NCBI GenBank assembly: GCA_900316315.1
Contig: ONCK01000022.1
Location: 1 to 34,216, forward strand
Origin: an uncultured Prevotellaceae bacterium
GTDB taxonomy: Bacteria; Bacteroidota; Bacteroidia; Bacteroidales; Bacteroidaceae
Reading direction: 5' to 3'
DNA: 34,216 nucleotides
The notes under the pieces are model-generated. The model did no database searches and was not told the DNA's origin. It saw only the letters and a program-made list of their open reading frames with translations. Position numbers and translations under genes: made by a program. Positions 1 to 8,366 of this stretch are shown here, piece after piece. Every line of letters starts with the position of its first letter. The first letter of the stretch is position 1.

Positions 1-16
1 CTTAACACAGAATATT

Positions 17-886
17 ATGGTACAGGCATATTACAAATCACCCAACAACGATTTCATCCTTGCTCATGGTGATTGTTTTAAACTTCTCAAAGAGTTTGAT
101 TTCAAGTTCGACATGATATTTGCCGACCCTCCTTATTTTCTCTCCAATGGTGGAATATCGTTGCAGAGCGGTAAAGTCGTATGCGTGAATAAAGGGAATT
201 GGGACAAAGGTAAGTCGCAAGATGACGTGATGGCATTCAATATGGGATGGCTACGCTTGTGCCGTGACAAACTGAAAGATAATGGCACAATATGGATAAG
301 TGGCACTTATCACAATATCTTTTCTGTGGCAAATTGTCTTACGGAACTTGGATATAAGATTCTGAATGTGATTACGTGGCAGAAGACTAATCCTCCTGCT
401 AATATTTCTTGTCGTTTCTTTACCTATTCTACAGAGTTTGTAATCTGGGCAAGAAAAATGCAGAAAGTTCCACACAAATTCAACTATGACTTGATGAAAG
501 AGCTGAATGGCGGTAAGCAAATGACTGATGTATGGCGAATGCCGGCTATCGGCCGTTGGGAAAAAACTTGTGGGAAGCATCCTACCCAAAAGCCTTTGCG
601 TCTTCTTGTTCGTATGATTCTTGCCTCAACTAATCAAGGCGAATGGATTTTAGACCCATTCAGTGGCAGTTCTACAACAGGCATTGCCGCTAACCTATGT
701 GGACGACGATTTGCAGGACTAGAACAAGAAGAAGAGTTTTGTAAGTTGAGCAAAGCAAGGCGTGAAGAGATAGAGAATCTTGAAAATTATAATAATCTGA
801 TAAGTCATATTGAAGATTTGCATAAATTGCAAGATTGCTCTATGGTAAGTGAAGATATTAGTGGTAACATTCAAATTCCATTTTGA
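17..886 (+). CDS. DNA adenine methyltransferase, DpnA/M2.DpnII-like (beta class)
   Basis: This 289-residue protein is a site-specific DNA methyltransferase that should transfer a methyl group from S-adenosylmethionine to an exocyclic amino group, most likely N6 of adenine. Motif IV DPPY lies near residue 37 and the cofactor motif I (DPFSGSSTTG) near residue 215, preceded by HPTQKP. This order (IV before I) defines the beta class. From memory, the stretch around DPPYFLSNGG and the VNKGNWDK segment closely resembles the second methyltransferase of DpnII-type systems, which act on GATC; the target here is inferred only. The ATG at 17 fits the family N-terminus, although the frame stays open to the window edge. 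The gene is visibly AT-richer than its neighbours, which suggests transfer. Any partner methylase or nuclease would lie upstream, outside the window; none follows downstream. Confidence 0.88.
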   Translation: MVQAYYKSPNNDFILAHGDCFKLLKEFDFKFDMIFADPPYFLSNGGISLQSGKVVCVNKGNWDKGKSQDDVMAFNMGWLRLCRDKLKDNGTIWISGTYHNIFSVANCLTELGYKILNVITWQKTNPPANISCRFFTYSTEFVIWARKMQKVPHKFNYDLMKELNGGKQMTDVWRMPAIGRWEKTCGKHPTQKPLRLLVRMILASTNQGEWILDPFSGSSTTGIAANLCGRRFAGLEQEEEFCKLSKARREEIENLENYNNLISHIEDLHKLQDCSMVSEDISGNIQIPF

Positions 887-1455
887 TAAACTTTCCATTA
901 AGAATATTCATTATAGACCAAATAAATCGTGAGTTCTTGAAATCAATTATAACGAAGTATATATAAATAAAATAGATTGCTTGCTAACTGATGGAGGAAG
1001 CATTTCCTATGCGGGCAAGGCGGGCACAGGCCGATGTAAGAAGCGGACTAGTCGGAGGCTTGTACGTTGGGCAAAACGCGTGAACTTGCCCTCCCATATT
1101 GCTTCACGGAGGAATTGTCGCGAAGACTGAACTAATCAGGCGCTGCTCCGTCGGCTAAAATTCGAGGACTTGCCCACCCATGTCGCTTCACGGGGAATTT
1201 GCCGAGAAAGCTGAATCAGTCAGGCATCGAGGCGCTCAACAACAGACAAAAAAATCAATGCTTTACAAGGACTTGAGGAATATTTACCGCATAAGCACAA
1301 ATAGTCTTGTTTCGGTCTATTGGGCAGCAGGCTGGAGCTCAGCTGCTTATGAGACTTCTTGGCGGAGGCAGATACGATTCACCTATAGTGATTTCTCGCT
1401 TTCGGTCAGTTCAAGCCGGATAGCGTCGCCGATTGTCCGCCATATAGCCAGGCTG
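887..1455. other. Gene-poor stretch with degenerate repeats
   Basis: I see no credible gene here. The first about 110 bases are AT-rich like the methyltransferase gene. The middle holds a degenerate direct repeat (see the repeat entry). The right part is the 3' flank of the minus-strand hypothetical gene. The composition change near 1000 could mark the edge of an acquired segment. Confidence 0.5.
1084..1237. repeat. Two-copy imperfect direct repeat (about 84-bp period)
   Basis: Copy one begins at 1084 with acttgccctcccat and continues through gcttcacgg, gaactaatcagg and gcgct. Copy two begins at 1168 with acttgcccacccat and shows the same blocks in the same order (gcttcacgg, gaatcagtcagg, ggcgct). 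By eye roughly three quarters of positions agree over about 65 bases. No open frame is preserved across both copies, so this looks like duplicated non-coding DNA or decayed coding sequence. Confidence 0.6.
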
Positions 1456-2046
1456 CTATTTCAGTTCCTCGCTGCGGATACCGAGGGCAGCCAGTACCGA
1501 GTAGGGCAGCATCTCTTGGGCGCAGTGGAAGCCCGTCTGCGGCTCGAGCACATAGAGGGTTGTCTGCTTGTCGCCTCCGTCCATCGCCTCGCGCAGCTGG
1601 TTGCCGTAGCTGTCGAGGTCGCCGACCACCATCAGACGCTTGATGCGCTCCTCGCTCATCAAGGCCTCGAGGCTCTGCTTCATCAGTTCGCCCTTGTCGA
1701 TGACTTCGCCCTCCACTGGGATTACGGCAAAGCGGAACTCGCCGATGCGGTCCTTGAAGGCCTTGCCGTCGAGTCCGCCGAGGAGGTCGGCAGGCAGACA
1801 GTTGTGCAGCCACTCATGCCCCTTGGTGTAGACGAGCAACACCTGCACCTCGTTGTCTCCCGGGCGCAAGCCGCCGTCGAGAGAGACGTAGTCAGCCCAG
1901 TCGGGCAGCCCCATCTTGGGAATACGCCGCTCGAGGACACGCTCAAAGTTGACCGACACATCAAAGACAAGTTTGTCGATCCAGTCTATATCCACAAGTA
2001 TCACATTGGGCGCCCAGTCGGTCGTCTGAAGAATTCGGTCAGTCAT
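1456..2046 (-). CDS. Conserved hypothetical protein (possibly DUF6621 family)
   Basis: This 196-residue protein has no signal peptide, membrane segment or catalytic motif that I can recognise, so it is probably cytoplasmic. The sequence begins MTDRILQTTDWAPN and looks globular, with alternating hydrophobic strands (VILVDID, VQVLLVYT, FRFAVIPVEG, RLMVVGDLD). It resembles, from memory, a Bacteroidales-restricted family of unknown function; the DUF6621 name is tentative. Its ATG overlaps the TGA of the upstream DUF3298-like gene in an ATGA arrangement, so the two are cotranscribed and probably translationally coupled. No function is proposed. Confidence 0.8.
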   Translation of the reverse strand: MTDRILQTTDWAPNVILVDIDWIDKLVFDVSVNFERVLERRIPKMGLPDWADYVSLDGGLRPGDNEVQVLLVYTKGHEWLHNCLPADLLGGLDGKAFKDRIGEFRFAVIPVEGEVIDKGELMKQSLEALMSEERIKRLMVVGDLDSYGNQLREAMDGGDKQTTLYVLEPQTGFHCAQEMLPYSVLAALGIRSEELK

Positions 2047-2834
2047 CGCAGGAGTTGTTTGGCAGATTGAGTAAAGAGGGAAGATATCTTAGAATAAGGG
2101 ATAAGGGCCGTCGGGCGTCCGTATGACGCCGGTGCTATCTCGCCTGCATCGTAGCACAGACGGATGCCGTAGCTCTCAAAGGCCGGTCCCTGCTTGGGTA
2201 GCGGGAAGGCTGACGGCGATATCGCGTCACCGCCCGTGAGACGTGACTTGAGATTGGTCCAGTCGCTGACGCCGAAGAAGCTCCGTACGGCCTCTGCAGC
2301 CTGCTGATGCAGGCGAGCGGCAGACTTGCTCTTGACCAGATTGTCCCAAGTGACACCAGCGGCTGAGGTCTTGGGCAGGCTCCGTTCGCGTACCACTTCG
2401 CAGCGCTCGCCCACGCTATCATAATAGACAAGCGAGGCCTTCATGGTAATGATGCGCGACGTCTCGTAGACACGGCGCACGTCCACATCGAGCGAGAGCG
2501 GCGAAGCCACACGTGACTTCGATGGACGCTGGCGCAGGCCGATGGCCAGCAGTTGGCGGTCCAGACCTGTCAGCAGTGACGTGCCATCGGTAGCCGGTCC
2601 GGATAGTAGTTGGCGGCAGGCCTCCGTGATCCATTGGTCGTAAGCCGCAGCGGCAGGCGTAGATGACAGGGCCGGCACGACGCCGTTGAACGTATATTCC
2701 ACCCGTATCCCGCTCGGAACCACCGTGGACCATCGCTCAGACTTGGTGACCAGGGTCAGCGTGTCAAGAGTCGCAGCGGCGGCTGGAAGGGCCAAGACAA
2801 ACGCTGCGAGGAGGAGTGACAAAGTTCTTTTCAT
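2043..2834 (-). CDS. Exported DUF3298/RsiV-like domain protein
   Basis: This 263-residue protein starts with a clear Sec signal peptide (MKRTLSLLLAAFVLALPAAA) and is therefore periplasmic or surface-exposed. The C-terminal third (FESYGIRLCYDAGEIAPASYG, then a proline and a hydrophobic strand, ending IPYSKISSLF) matches the pattern of DUF3298, seen in RsiV and many Bacteroidetes exported proteins of unknown role. No catalytic residues can be assigned. The chosen ATG at 2834 is 16 codons inside a longer open frame. It is preferred because it begins the signal peptide and because a -7 promoter element lies at 2858-2865, within the longer version. It is the first gene of a two-gene operon with the hypothetical protein at 1456-2046. 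Confidence 0.8.
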   Translation of the reverse strand: MKRTLSLLLAAFVLALPAAAATLDTLTLVTKSERWSTVVPSGIRVEYTFNGVVPALSSTPAAAAYDQWITEACRQLLSGPATDGTSLLTGLDRQLLAIGLRQRPSKSRVASPLSLDVDVRRVYETSRIITMKASLVYYDSVGERCEVVRERSLPKTSAAGVTWDNLVKSKSAARLHQQAAEAVRSFFGVSDWTNLKSRLTGGDAISPSAFPLPKQGPAFESYGIRLCYDAGEIAPASYGRPTALIPYSKISSLFTQSAKQLLR

Positions 2835-2857
2835 CACATTTCTGGTGTTAGTGCCGG

Positions 2858-2865
2858 CAAAAGTA
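2858..2865 (-). promoter_or_regulatory. Bacteroidetes -7 promoter element (TACTTTTG) for the DUF3298-like gene
   Basis: On the minus strand TACTTTTG matches the TAnnTTTG consensus exactly and lies 23 bases before the ATG at 2834. No good -33 match is seen at the usual distance. Confidence 0.6.
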
Positions 2866-3091
2866 CAACATTTTTGCGCCACTGTGTCTTGCCAACCTCA
2901 TTATTTCACCCTTCCATATCTCACCACACTCCACTGGCCAACCGACACCAGACTCACTGTCGCCGGAAAGACAGGTGCAAACGACTGTCTGCCAAGTCCG
3001 TATCCCCTCACGGCATATACAGGGCTACAAATAATCTGCATAAAACAGGGATAAAATATAGCAATATGGAATATAATACATAAGATTTTAG

Positions 3092-3099
3092 TAAATTTG
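3092..3099 (+). promoter_or_regulatory. Bacteroidetes -7 promoter element (TAAATTTG) for the NlpC/P60-epimerase operon
   Basis: TAAATTTG fits TAnnTTTG and lies 33 bases before the ATG at 3133. It overlaps an in-frame upstream ATG at 3097, which argues against that earlier start. The upstream region is AT-rich, but no clear -33 element is visible. Confidence 0.6.
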
Positions 3100-3132
3100 C
3101 CTCACAGAAAACCCCAAAAAATTGACAAAGGT

Positions 3133-4323
3133 ATGCATCGTCTCCTCTTCATATCCCTTCTCGCAGCCCTGTTTTCTCCCCTGGCACTCAGTGCCCAAGA
3201 GCTGCCTCAGCCCATACAGCACCTCAGCGACAGCATCAAGGGAGTCTACGCTCCCGACAGCCGCACGGCCATCTACCAGATAGCTATCCACGCCGACGGG
3301 ACCAATGCCCTGCTCACCGGCACGACGACAAGCCGTCCCGCCAGTCAGGCGCTGGAGCAGGGACTCAAGGACAGAGGCTATCAGGTGCTCAACAGCATTC
3401 GAGTCATGCCCGACGACAATGGACTGGGCGAGGCCACATGGGGCATCATCCGTAACTCGGTGTGCAATCTGCGCTCCCGCCCCGACTACGACGCCGCCCA
3501 GTCTACTCAGGCCATGATGGGCACCCCCGTGAGGGTGATCCAGCGCAACGGCTGGTACCAGATACAGACGCCTGACCACTATCTGGGTTGGGTAGAGCGC
3601 GCTGCCGTACAGATCGTGACACGCGAGCAACTGCGTAAGTGGAACAGTGGTCCGCTGCTGGTCGTCACAGCGCTGTGGGGACAGGTGATGAGTGCCGACA
3701 AGGCCGGTGCTGATCCCGTGAGCGACGTTGTAGCCGGCAACCGCCTGCGCCTCCTTGAGACGCTCAAGCACAGCTATCATGTCGAGCTCCCCAACGGCCT
3801 GCGCGGATACCTCGACCGCTCGCTCGCCATGCCCCTGAAGCAGTGGCGCAAGAGCCTTGACCACAGCGCCGGGAGCCTCCTGCGCACCGCCCGCCGCCTC
3901 ATCGGCACGCCTTACCTCTGGAGCGGCATGACGCCCAAGGGCATGGACTGCAGCGGATTTGTACGCACTGTGCTCTACATGAACGATATTATCATCCCGC
4001 GCGACGCCTCGCAGATGTACCTCAAGGGTGACCACATCGAGATTGCGCCTGACTATAGCAATCTCCGCCCCGGCGACCTCGTCTTCTTCGGCCGCAAAGC
4101 CACGGCGACCAGCCGCCTGCACGTGAGCCACGTGGGCCTCTACATGGGAGGCGGACGCTTCATCCACTCGCTGGGCACGGTCCATATCAGCAGCTTCCTA
4201 CCCTCCGACAGTCTCTACGATGCCTACGACACCGGTCGCCTGCTCTTTGCCAGCCGCATCCTGCCCTATCTCAATCAGGACCCCGACATCACAACGACCG
4301 ACCACAATGACTTCTACCATTGA
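3133..4323 (+). CDS. Exported NlpC/P60 peptidase with SH3-like domains (YkfC-like gamma-D-Glu-diamino acid endopeptidase)
   Basis: This 396-residue protein should cleave gamma-D-glutamyl-diamino-acid bonds in peptidoglycan stem peptides, releasing L-Ala-D-Glu. A signal peptide (MHRLLFISLLAALFSPLALSA) exports it. Residues about 100-160 and 185-235 look like bacterial SH3 domains (NLRSRPDYD, GWYQIQT; RLRLLET, YHVELPNG). The C-terminal NlpC/P60 domain has Cys273 in MDCSGF, His333 in SHVGLYMG and the third polar residue His345 in FIHSLG. The architecture matches structurally characterised Bacteroides YkfC-like enzymes. The next gene encodes a dipeptide epimerase that would use the product, which strengthens the assignment. 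It is the first gene of a four-gene operon. Confidence 0.9.
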   Translation: MHRLLFISLLAALFSPLALSAQELPQPIQHLSDSIKGVYAPDSRTAIYQIAIHADGTNALLTGTTTSRPASQALEQGLKDRGYQVLNSIRVMPDDNGLGEATWGIIRNSVCNLRSRPDYDAAQSTQAMMGTPVRVIQRNGWYQIQTPDHYLGWVERAAVQIVTREQLRKWNSGPLLVVTALWGQVMSADKAGADPVSDVVAGNRLRLLETLKHSYHVELPNGLRGYLDRSLAMPLKQWRKSLDHSAGSLLRTARRLIGTPYLWSGMTPKGMDCSGFVRTVLYMNDIIIPRDASQMYLKGDHIEIAPDYSNLRPGDLVFFGRKATATSRLHVSHVGLYMGGGRFIHSLGTVHISSFLPSDSLYDAYDTGRLLFASRILPYLNQDPDITTTDHNDFYH

Positions 4324-4381
4324 CCGCCGAAGCCCTTATCCTCTAATAAATAAGACGCTATCCAGACCAAATATTGACACT

Positions 4382-5536
4382 ATGACTACACGCAGACAAT
4401 TTCTCAAGACTTCAGCGCTCGCCCTCGCGGGCTCTACCCTCTCCCTTCCCTCCATACAAGGGCATCGTCTGACCGCCGCCACCATGCCCGGCATCAACCG
4501 TCATCCATCCAAGGCGCGCATGAAGCTGCGCTACTTCCCCTATGAGCTCAAGCTGCGCCACGTCTTCACCGTGGCCACCTACTCCCGCACGACGACCCCC
4601 GACGTACAGGTAGAGCTCGAGTACGACGGTGTGACCGGCTACGGCGAGGCTTCCATGCCGCCCTACCTCGGACAGACCGTGCAGAGCGTCATGACATTTC
4701 TGGACAAGGTAGACCTCAGCTCGTTTGCCGACCCCTTCCAGATAGACGATATTCTCACCTATGTCGACTCTCTCTCCGACGGCGACACCGCTGCCAAGGC
4801 CGCAGTGGACATCGCGCTCCACGACCTCGTGGGCAAACTGCTTGGTGCCCCCTGGTACAAGATATGGGGTCTCAACCGCGACAAAGCGCCCAACACCACC
4901 TACACCATAGGTATCGACACACCTGAAGTCGTCAAGCAGAAGACAGAGGAATGTGCCGCCAAATTCAACATTCTCAAGGTCAAGCTCGGCCGAGACAACG
5001 ACAAGGAGATGATTGAGACCATACGCAGCGTCACCCAGCTACCTATCGCGGTCGACTGCAACCAAGGGTGGAAGGACCGCCAGAAAGCCCTCGACATGAT
5101 CTACTGGCTCAAGGAGCGGGGCATCGTGATGGTGGAGCAGCCCATGCCCAAGGAGCAGCTCGACGATATCGCCTGGGTGACCGAGCACAGTCCCCTGCCG
5201 ATCTTTGCCGACGAGAGCATACAGCGCCTCAAGGATGTCGTCAAGGTCAAGGGCGCCTTTACGGGTATCAATATCAAACTGATGAAGTGTACGGGCATGC
5301 ATGAGGCCTGGAAGATGCTGACCTTTGCCCGCGCCCTCGGCATGAAGGTCATGGTAGGCTGTATGACGGAGACCAGCTGTGCCGTCAGCGCTGCCGCCCA
5401 GCTGAGCCCCGCGGTAGACTTTGCCGACCTCGACGGCAACCTCCTCATCGCCAATGACCGTTTCCGCGGCATGGAGGTCGTCAAGGGCAAAATCACCCTG
5501 CCTGACCGCCCAGGCATTGGCCTTATCAAACTATAG
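4382..5536 (+). CDS. L-Ala-D/L-Glu (dipeptide) epimerase with Tat-type signal, enolase superfamily
   Basis: This 384-residue enzyme should interconvert L-Ala-D-Glu and L-Ala-L-Glu derived from murein. Enolase-superfamily landmarks are in order: the catalytic lysine pair in LKVKLG (Lys199, Lys201), metal ligands Asp225 (VDCNQ), Glu252 (VEQP) and Asp277 (FADES), and the second catalytic lysine Lys299 (NIKLMK). A late D-x-D (FADLDGN) is typical of dipeptide epimerases, where it holds the substrate amino group. The N-terminus TRRQFLKTSALALAG is a twin-arginine export signal. This is unlike the cytoplasmic E. coli and B. subtilis enzymes and implies work outside the cytoplasm. It lies 58 bases after the peptidase gene. 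The ATG at 4382 starts the signal sequence; a longer frame reads back into the previous gene and is rejected. Confidence 0.9.
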   Translation: MTTRRQFLKTSALALAGSTLSLPSIQGHRLTAATMPGINRHPSKARMKLRYFPYELKLRHVFTVATYSRTTTPDVQVELEYDGVTGYGEASMPPYLGQTVQSVMTFLDKVDLSSFADPFQIDDILTYVDSLSDGDTAAKAAVDIALHDLVGKLLGAPWYKIWGLNRDKAPNTTYTIGIDTPEVVKQKTEECAAKFNILKVKLGRDNDKEMIETIRSVTQLPIAVDCNQGWKDRQKALDMIYWLKERGIVMVEQPMPKEQLDDIAWVTEHSPLPIFADESIQRLKDVVKVKGAFTGINIKLMKCTGMHEAWKMLTFARALGMKVMVGCMTETSCAVSAAAQLSPAVDFADLDGNLLIANDRFRGMEVVKGKITLPDRPGIGLIKL

Positions 5537-5558
5537 TCTCATCCCAAAGCTACTGCAC

Positions 5559-6944
5559 ATGAACAACAAGCCTGTCCTCTTTTCCCGTACAGCCACCCAA
5601 GTCAGCCGGGCTGCGCGTCTCATCCTCCTGGGTCTCACCCTCGCCCTGCCCCTACAGAGCCGAGCCGACTACAGCTGGGAGCAAGACCTGCATCACCGGC
5701 TACTGCTCGACTTCAATAAGACCCGCGCCGACGTCAAGGCCTATATCCAGCGCTATATCCCCAACGTGACCGACAGCCAGCTCGACCGCTGGGAAGCCAG
5801 CCGCGCCCTCGAGACGATGACGCTGGACGGAGAGAAGCGCTACTTCCACAATGCAGCGCCCAATCTCTTCCGCATCGACCCCGAGTGTGCCGCCATCAAG
5901 GCCAGGCAGACCCCTGCCGGACTCGACGAAGCCGACCTGGCCGACAGTGTCAACCTGCCGCTCATCATGCAGCAGGCCAACAAGTCTACCCACAGGCTGG
6001 CACAGCCCAAGCACGTACGTGTCAAGTATACGCTCACGGTCAATGCGGACGCCGTGCCCGAGGGTGAGGTGATACGCTGCTGGCTGCCCTTCCCCCATCG
6101 CAGCCTCAAGCGACATACCGGCGTCAAGCTCCTCTCGGCCAGCCAGCCCTACACCATCAGTCCCCGTTCGGCCACCCACTCCACGGTCTACATGGAGCAG
6201 CGCGCCGTCAAGGGGCAGCCAACCGTCTTTACTGAGGAGTTTGAGCTCCAGCCTTATGGCGAGTACCACGCCATCCGTCCTGAGAATGTACGTCCTTACA
6301 AGACCCATTCGGCCCTCTACCGCCGCTACACCCGCGAGGAGGCACGCCACATACGCTTCACGCCGCGTCTCAGGGCTCTGGCCGACAGCCTCACAGCGGG
6401 CATTACCAATCCCTATCTCAAAGCCCGCAGCATCTTCACCTGGATCAACAATCATTTCCCCTGGGCCAGCGCCCGCGAATACTCGACCATAGACAACATA
6501 CCCGAGTATGTCGTCGCCAACGGCCACGGAGACTGCGGCCAAGTATCGCTTCTCTTCATCACGCTGTGCCGCCTAAGCGGCATCCCTGCCCACTTCCAGA
6601 GCGGCTTCACCCTACATCCTGGCCACTGCGGCATGCATGACTGGGCCGAAGCCTACTTTGAGGGCTACGGATGGGTGCCCGTGGACCAATCATTCGGCAT
6701 CCCGACTTACGCCGACTCCGAGGCAGAGCGCTACTTCTTCCTCGGTGGTATCGACTCGTGGCGCCTCGTGGTCAACCAGGACTACGGCGACCGCCTCTAT
6801 CCCGCCAAGCAGTATCCGCGCAGCGAGACCGTCGACTTCCAGCGCGGCGAGGTGGAGTGGAGCGGCGGCAACCTCTACTTTGACCAGTGGCACTGGTCTA
6901 TCGAGCCCGAGTACCTGTCGGACGGGCCCGAGACCCAACGATGA
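5559..6944 (+). CDS. Exported transglutaminase-like (cysteine peptidase fold) protein
   Basis: This 461-residue protein has an N-terminal hydrophobic export signal (LILLGLTLALPLQSRA) and a C-terminal transglutaminase-like domain. The catalytic triad is visible: Cys326 in HGDCGQVSLLF, His360 in GMHDWAEAYF and Asp376 in PVDQSFG. Residues about 150-260 form a beta-rich region (VRVKYTLTV, RCWLPFPH) that commonly precedes this domain in bacteria. Proteins of this fold are often peptidases rather than crosslinkers. The position 22 bases behind the epimerase gene suggests it acts on muropeptides, perhaps hydrolysing L-Ala-L-Glu or trimming stem peptides; this is inference. An in-frame ATG at 5421 lies inside the epimerase gene and is not used. 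Confidence 0.85.
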   Translation: MNNKPVLFSRTATQVSRAARLILLGLTLALPLQSRADYSWEQDLHHRLLLDFNKTRADVKAYIQRYIPNVTDSQLDRWEASRALETMTLDGEKRYFHNAAPNLFRIDPECAAIKARQTPAGLDEADLADSVNLPLIMQQANKSTHRLAQPKHVRVKYTLTVNADAVPEGEVIRCWLPFPHRSLKRHTGVKLLSASQPYTISPRSATHSTVYMEQRAVKGQPTVFTEEFELQPYGEYHAIRPENVRPYKTHSALYRRYTREEARHIRFTPRLRALADSLTAGITNPYLKARSIFTWINNHFPWASAREYSTIDNIPEYVVANGHGDCGQVSLLFITLCRLSGIPAHFQSGFTLHPGHCGMHDWAEAYFEGYGWVPVDQSFGIPTYADSEAERYFFLGGIDSWRLVVNQDYGDRLYPAKQYPRSETVDFQRGEVEWSGGNLYFDQWHWSIEPEYLSDGPETQR

Positions 6945-6984
6945 CAGGACTGGATATTATCATCCCCCAAACATATACCGTAAG

Positions 6985-8226
6985 ATGAACCAGATATTTG
7001 TCAATGCAAAAAAAGTACTTGTTCTCCTTGCCGAGATGAGCGATGATATGCGCAGCCGCATCATCCACGAAGTAGCCAACTCCATCATCACCCACCAGAC
7101 AGACCTCCTCGATGCCAACAGCGATGATCTCAGCCGCATGGACCCAGAGAGTCCTATCTACGACCGGCTCAAGCTCACCACCAAGCGGCTCAAGGATATC
7201 GCCGACAGCATGCACACGGTCGCAGATATGCCCTCGCCGGTAAGGCGCGTCGTCCAGCACAAGGTACTCCCCAACGGGCTCGACCTCTTGCGTCAGAGTG
7301 TGCCCTACGGCGTGATTGGCGTCATCTACGAGGCACGTCCCAATGTGACCTTTGACGTCTTCTCGCTCTGCTACAAGAGCGGCAACGCCTGTATCCTCAA
7401 GGGGGGCAAAGACGCCCAGGCGACCAATGAGGCAGCAGTAGCGCTCATCCAGGAAGTACTCCACAGATACAGTCCGACAGCATACGCCTGCCAGCTGATG
7501 CCTGCCACCCACGAGGCAACAGCCGAGCTCCTCCAGGCACGAGGCTACGTGGATCTCTGCATACCACGCGGCGGCAAGAAGCTCATCGAGTTTGTTCGCG
7601 ACAATGCCAAGGTACCCTGCATCGAGACGGGCGCCGGAGTCGTCCACACCTTCTTTGACAAGTCGGGAGATACCGATATGGGGGCCGCCATCATCAACAA
7701 TGCCAAGACACGTCGCCCTGCCGTGTGCAACTCCCTTGACACGCTGCTCATCCACGAGCTGCGTCTCAACGACCTACCCAAACTCTGCGCTCCGCTGACG
7801 GCTCACCAGGTACGCATCTACGCCGATGAGGCTGCCCTCAAGGCGCTCAGTGGAAACTATCCCGCCGAACTGCTCCACGAGGCCGATGATACGACGTGGG
7901 ACACGGAGTGGATGGACTATGCGATGGGCGTCCGCACCGTCCACGGCATGGGCGAAGCGCTACAGCATATCTCCGACCACGGATCAGGTCACAGCGAGTG
8001 TATCATCACCGACGACGCCACCCGTGCGCTTCAATTCCAACGGCTCGTAGATGCCGCCTGCGTCTATTGGAATGCGTCCACCGCCTTCACCGACGGCGGC
8101 CAGTTTGGTCTCGGTGCCGAGATAGGCATCAGCACCCAGAAGCTCGGTCCCCGTGGTCCTATGGGCATTGAGTCGCTCGTCACTACCAAGTGGATCATCC
8201 ATGGCCACGGACAGATACGCGAGTAA
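6985..8226 (+). CDS. proA: Glutamate-5-semialdehyde dehydrogenase (gamma-glutamyl phosphate reductase)
   Basis: This 413-residue cytoplasmic enzyme catalyses NADPH-dependent reduction of gamma-glutamyl phosphate to glutamate-5-semialdehyde in proline synthesis. Length is normal for ProA. Family motifs are present: YGVIGVIYEARPNVTFD, ILKGGKDA, IPRGGKKLIEFV and the catalytic Cys248 in RRPAVCNSLDT. The end (LGPRGPMGIESLVTTKW) is also characteristic. The ATG at 6985 gives the family N-terminus. The gene follows the transglutaminase gene by 40 bases and precedes a strong hairpin terminator, so it is probably the last gene of the muropeptide operon. The usual partner proB is not in the window. Confidence 0.95.
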   Translation: MNQIFVNAKKVLVLLAEMSDDMRSRIIHEVANSIITHQTDLLDANSDDLSRMDPESPIYDRLKLTTKRLKDIADSMHTVADMPSPVRRVVQHKVLPNGLDLLRQSVPYGVIGVIYEARPNVTFDVFSLCYKSGNACILKGGKDAQATNEAAVALIQEVLHRYSPTAYACQLMPATHEATAELLQARGYVDLCIPRGGKKLIEFVRDNAKVPCIETGAGVVHTFFDKSGDTDMGAAIINNAKTRRPAVCNSLDTLLIHELRLNDLPKLCAPLTAHQVRIYADEAALKALSGNYPAELLHEADDTTWDTEWMDYAMGVRTVHGMGEALQHISDHGSGHSECIITDDATRALQFQRLVDAACVYWNASTAFTDGGQFGLGAEIGISTQKLGPRGPMGIESLVTTKWIIHGHGQIRE

Positions 8227-8280
8227 TCTCTCCTCCTGCCTCCCGATACGGCCCGACACACATCGCGCCATATACAAGAC

Positions 8281-8314
8281 AAGGTCCGACTTAGCAAGAA
8301 CTAAGTCGGACCTT
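8281..8314. terminator. Terminator hairpin between proA and the metalloprotease gene (copy 1 of a shared family)
   Basis: A perfect 14-bp stem (aaggtccgacttag / ctaagtcggacctt) encloses a 6-base loop and is followed by attttac on the plus strand. It sits between convergent genes. The outer part also pairs in another way: gacaaggtccgac at 8277-8289 is exactly complementary to gtcggaccttgtc at 8328-8340. The stem core is shared with the hairpins at 20403 and 26102. Confidence 0.85.
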
Positions 8315-8366
8315 ATTTTACAGCCTGTCGGACCTTGTCTTTCAGCGGTCCGACCGGCTGCTGTGG

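Noticed and set aside
3088-4185. Minus-strand open frame of 365 codons
   Set aside because: Antisense to the NlpC/P60 peptidase gene; His/Ala/Val-rich mirror composition.
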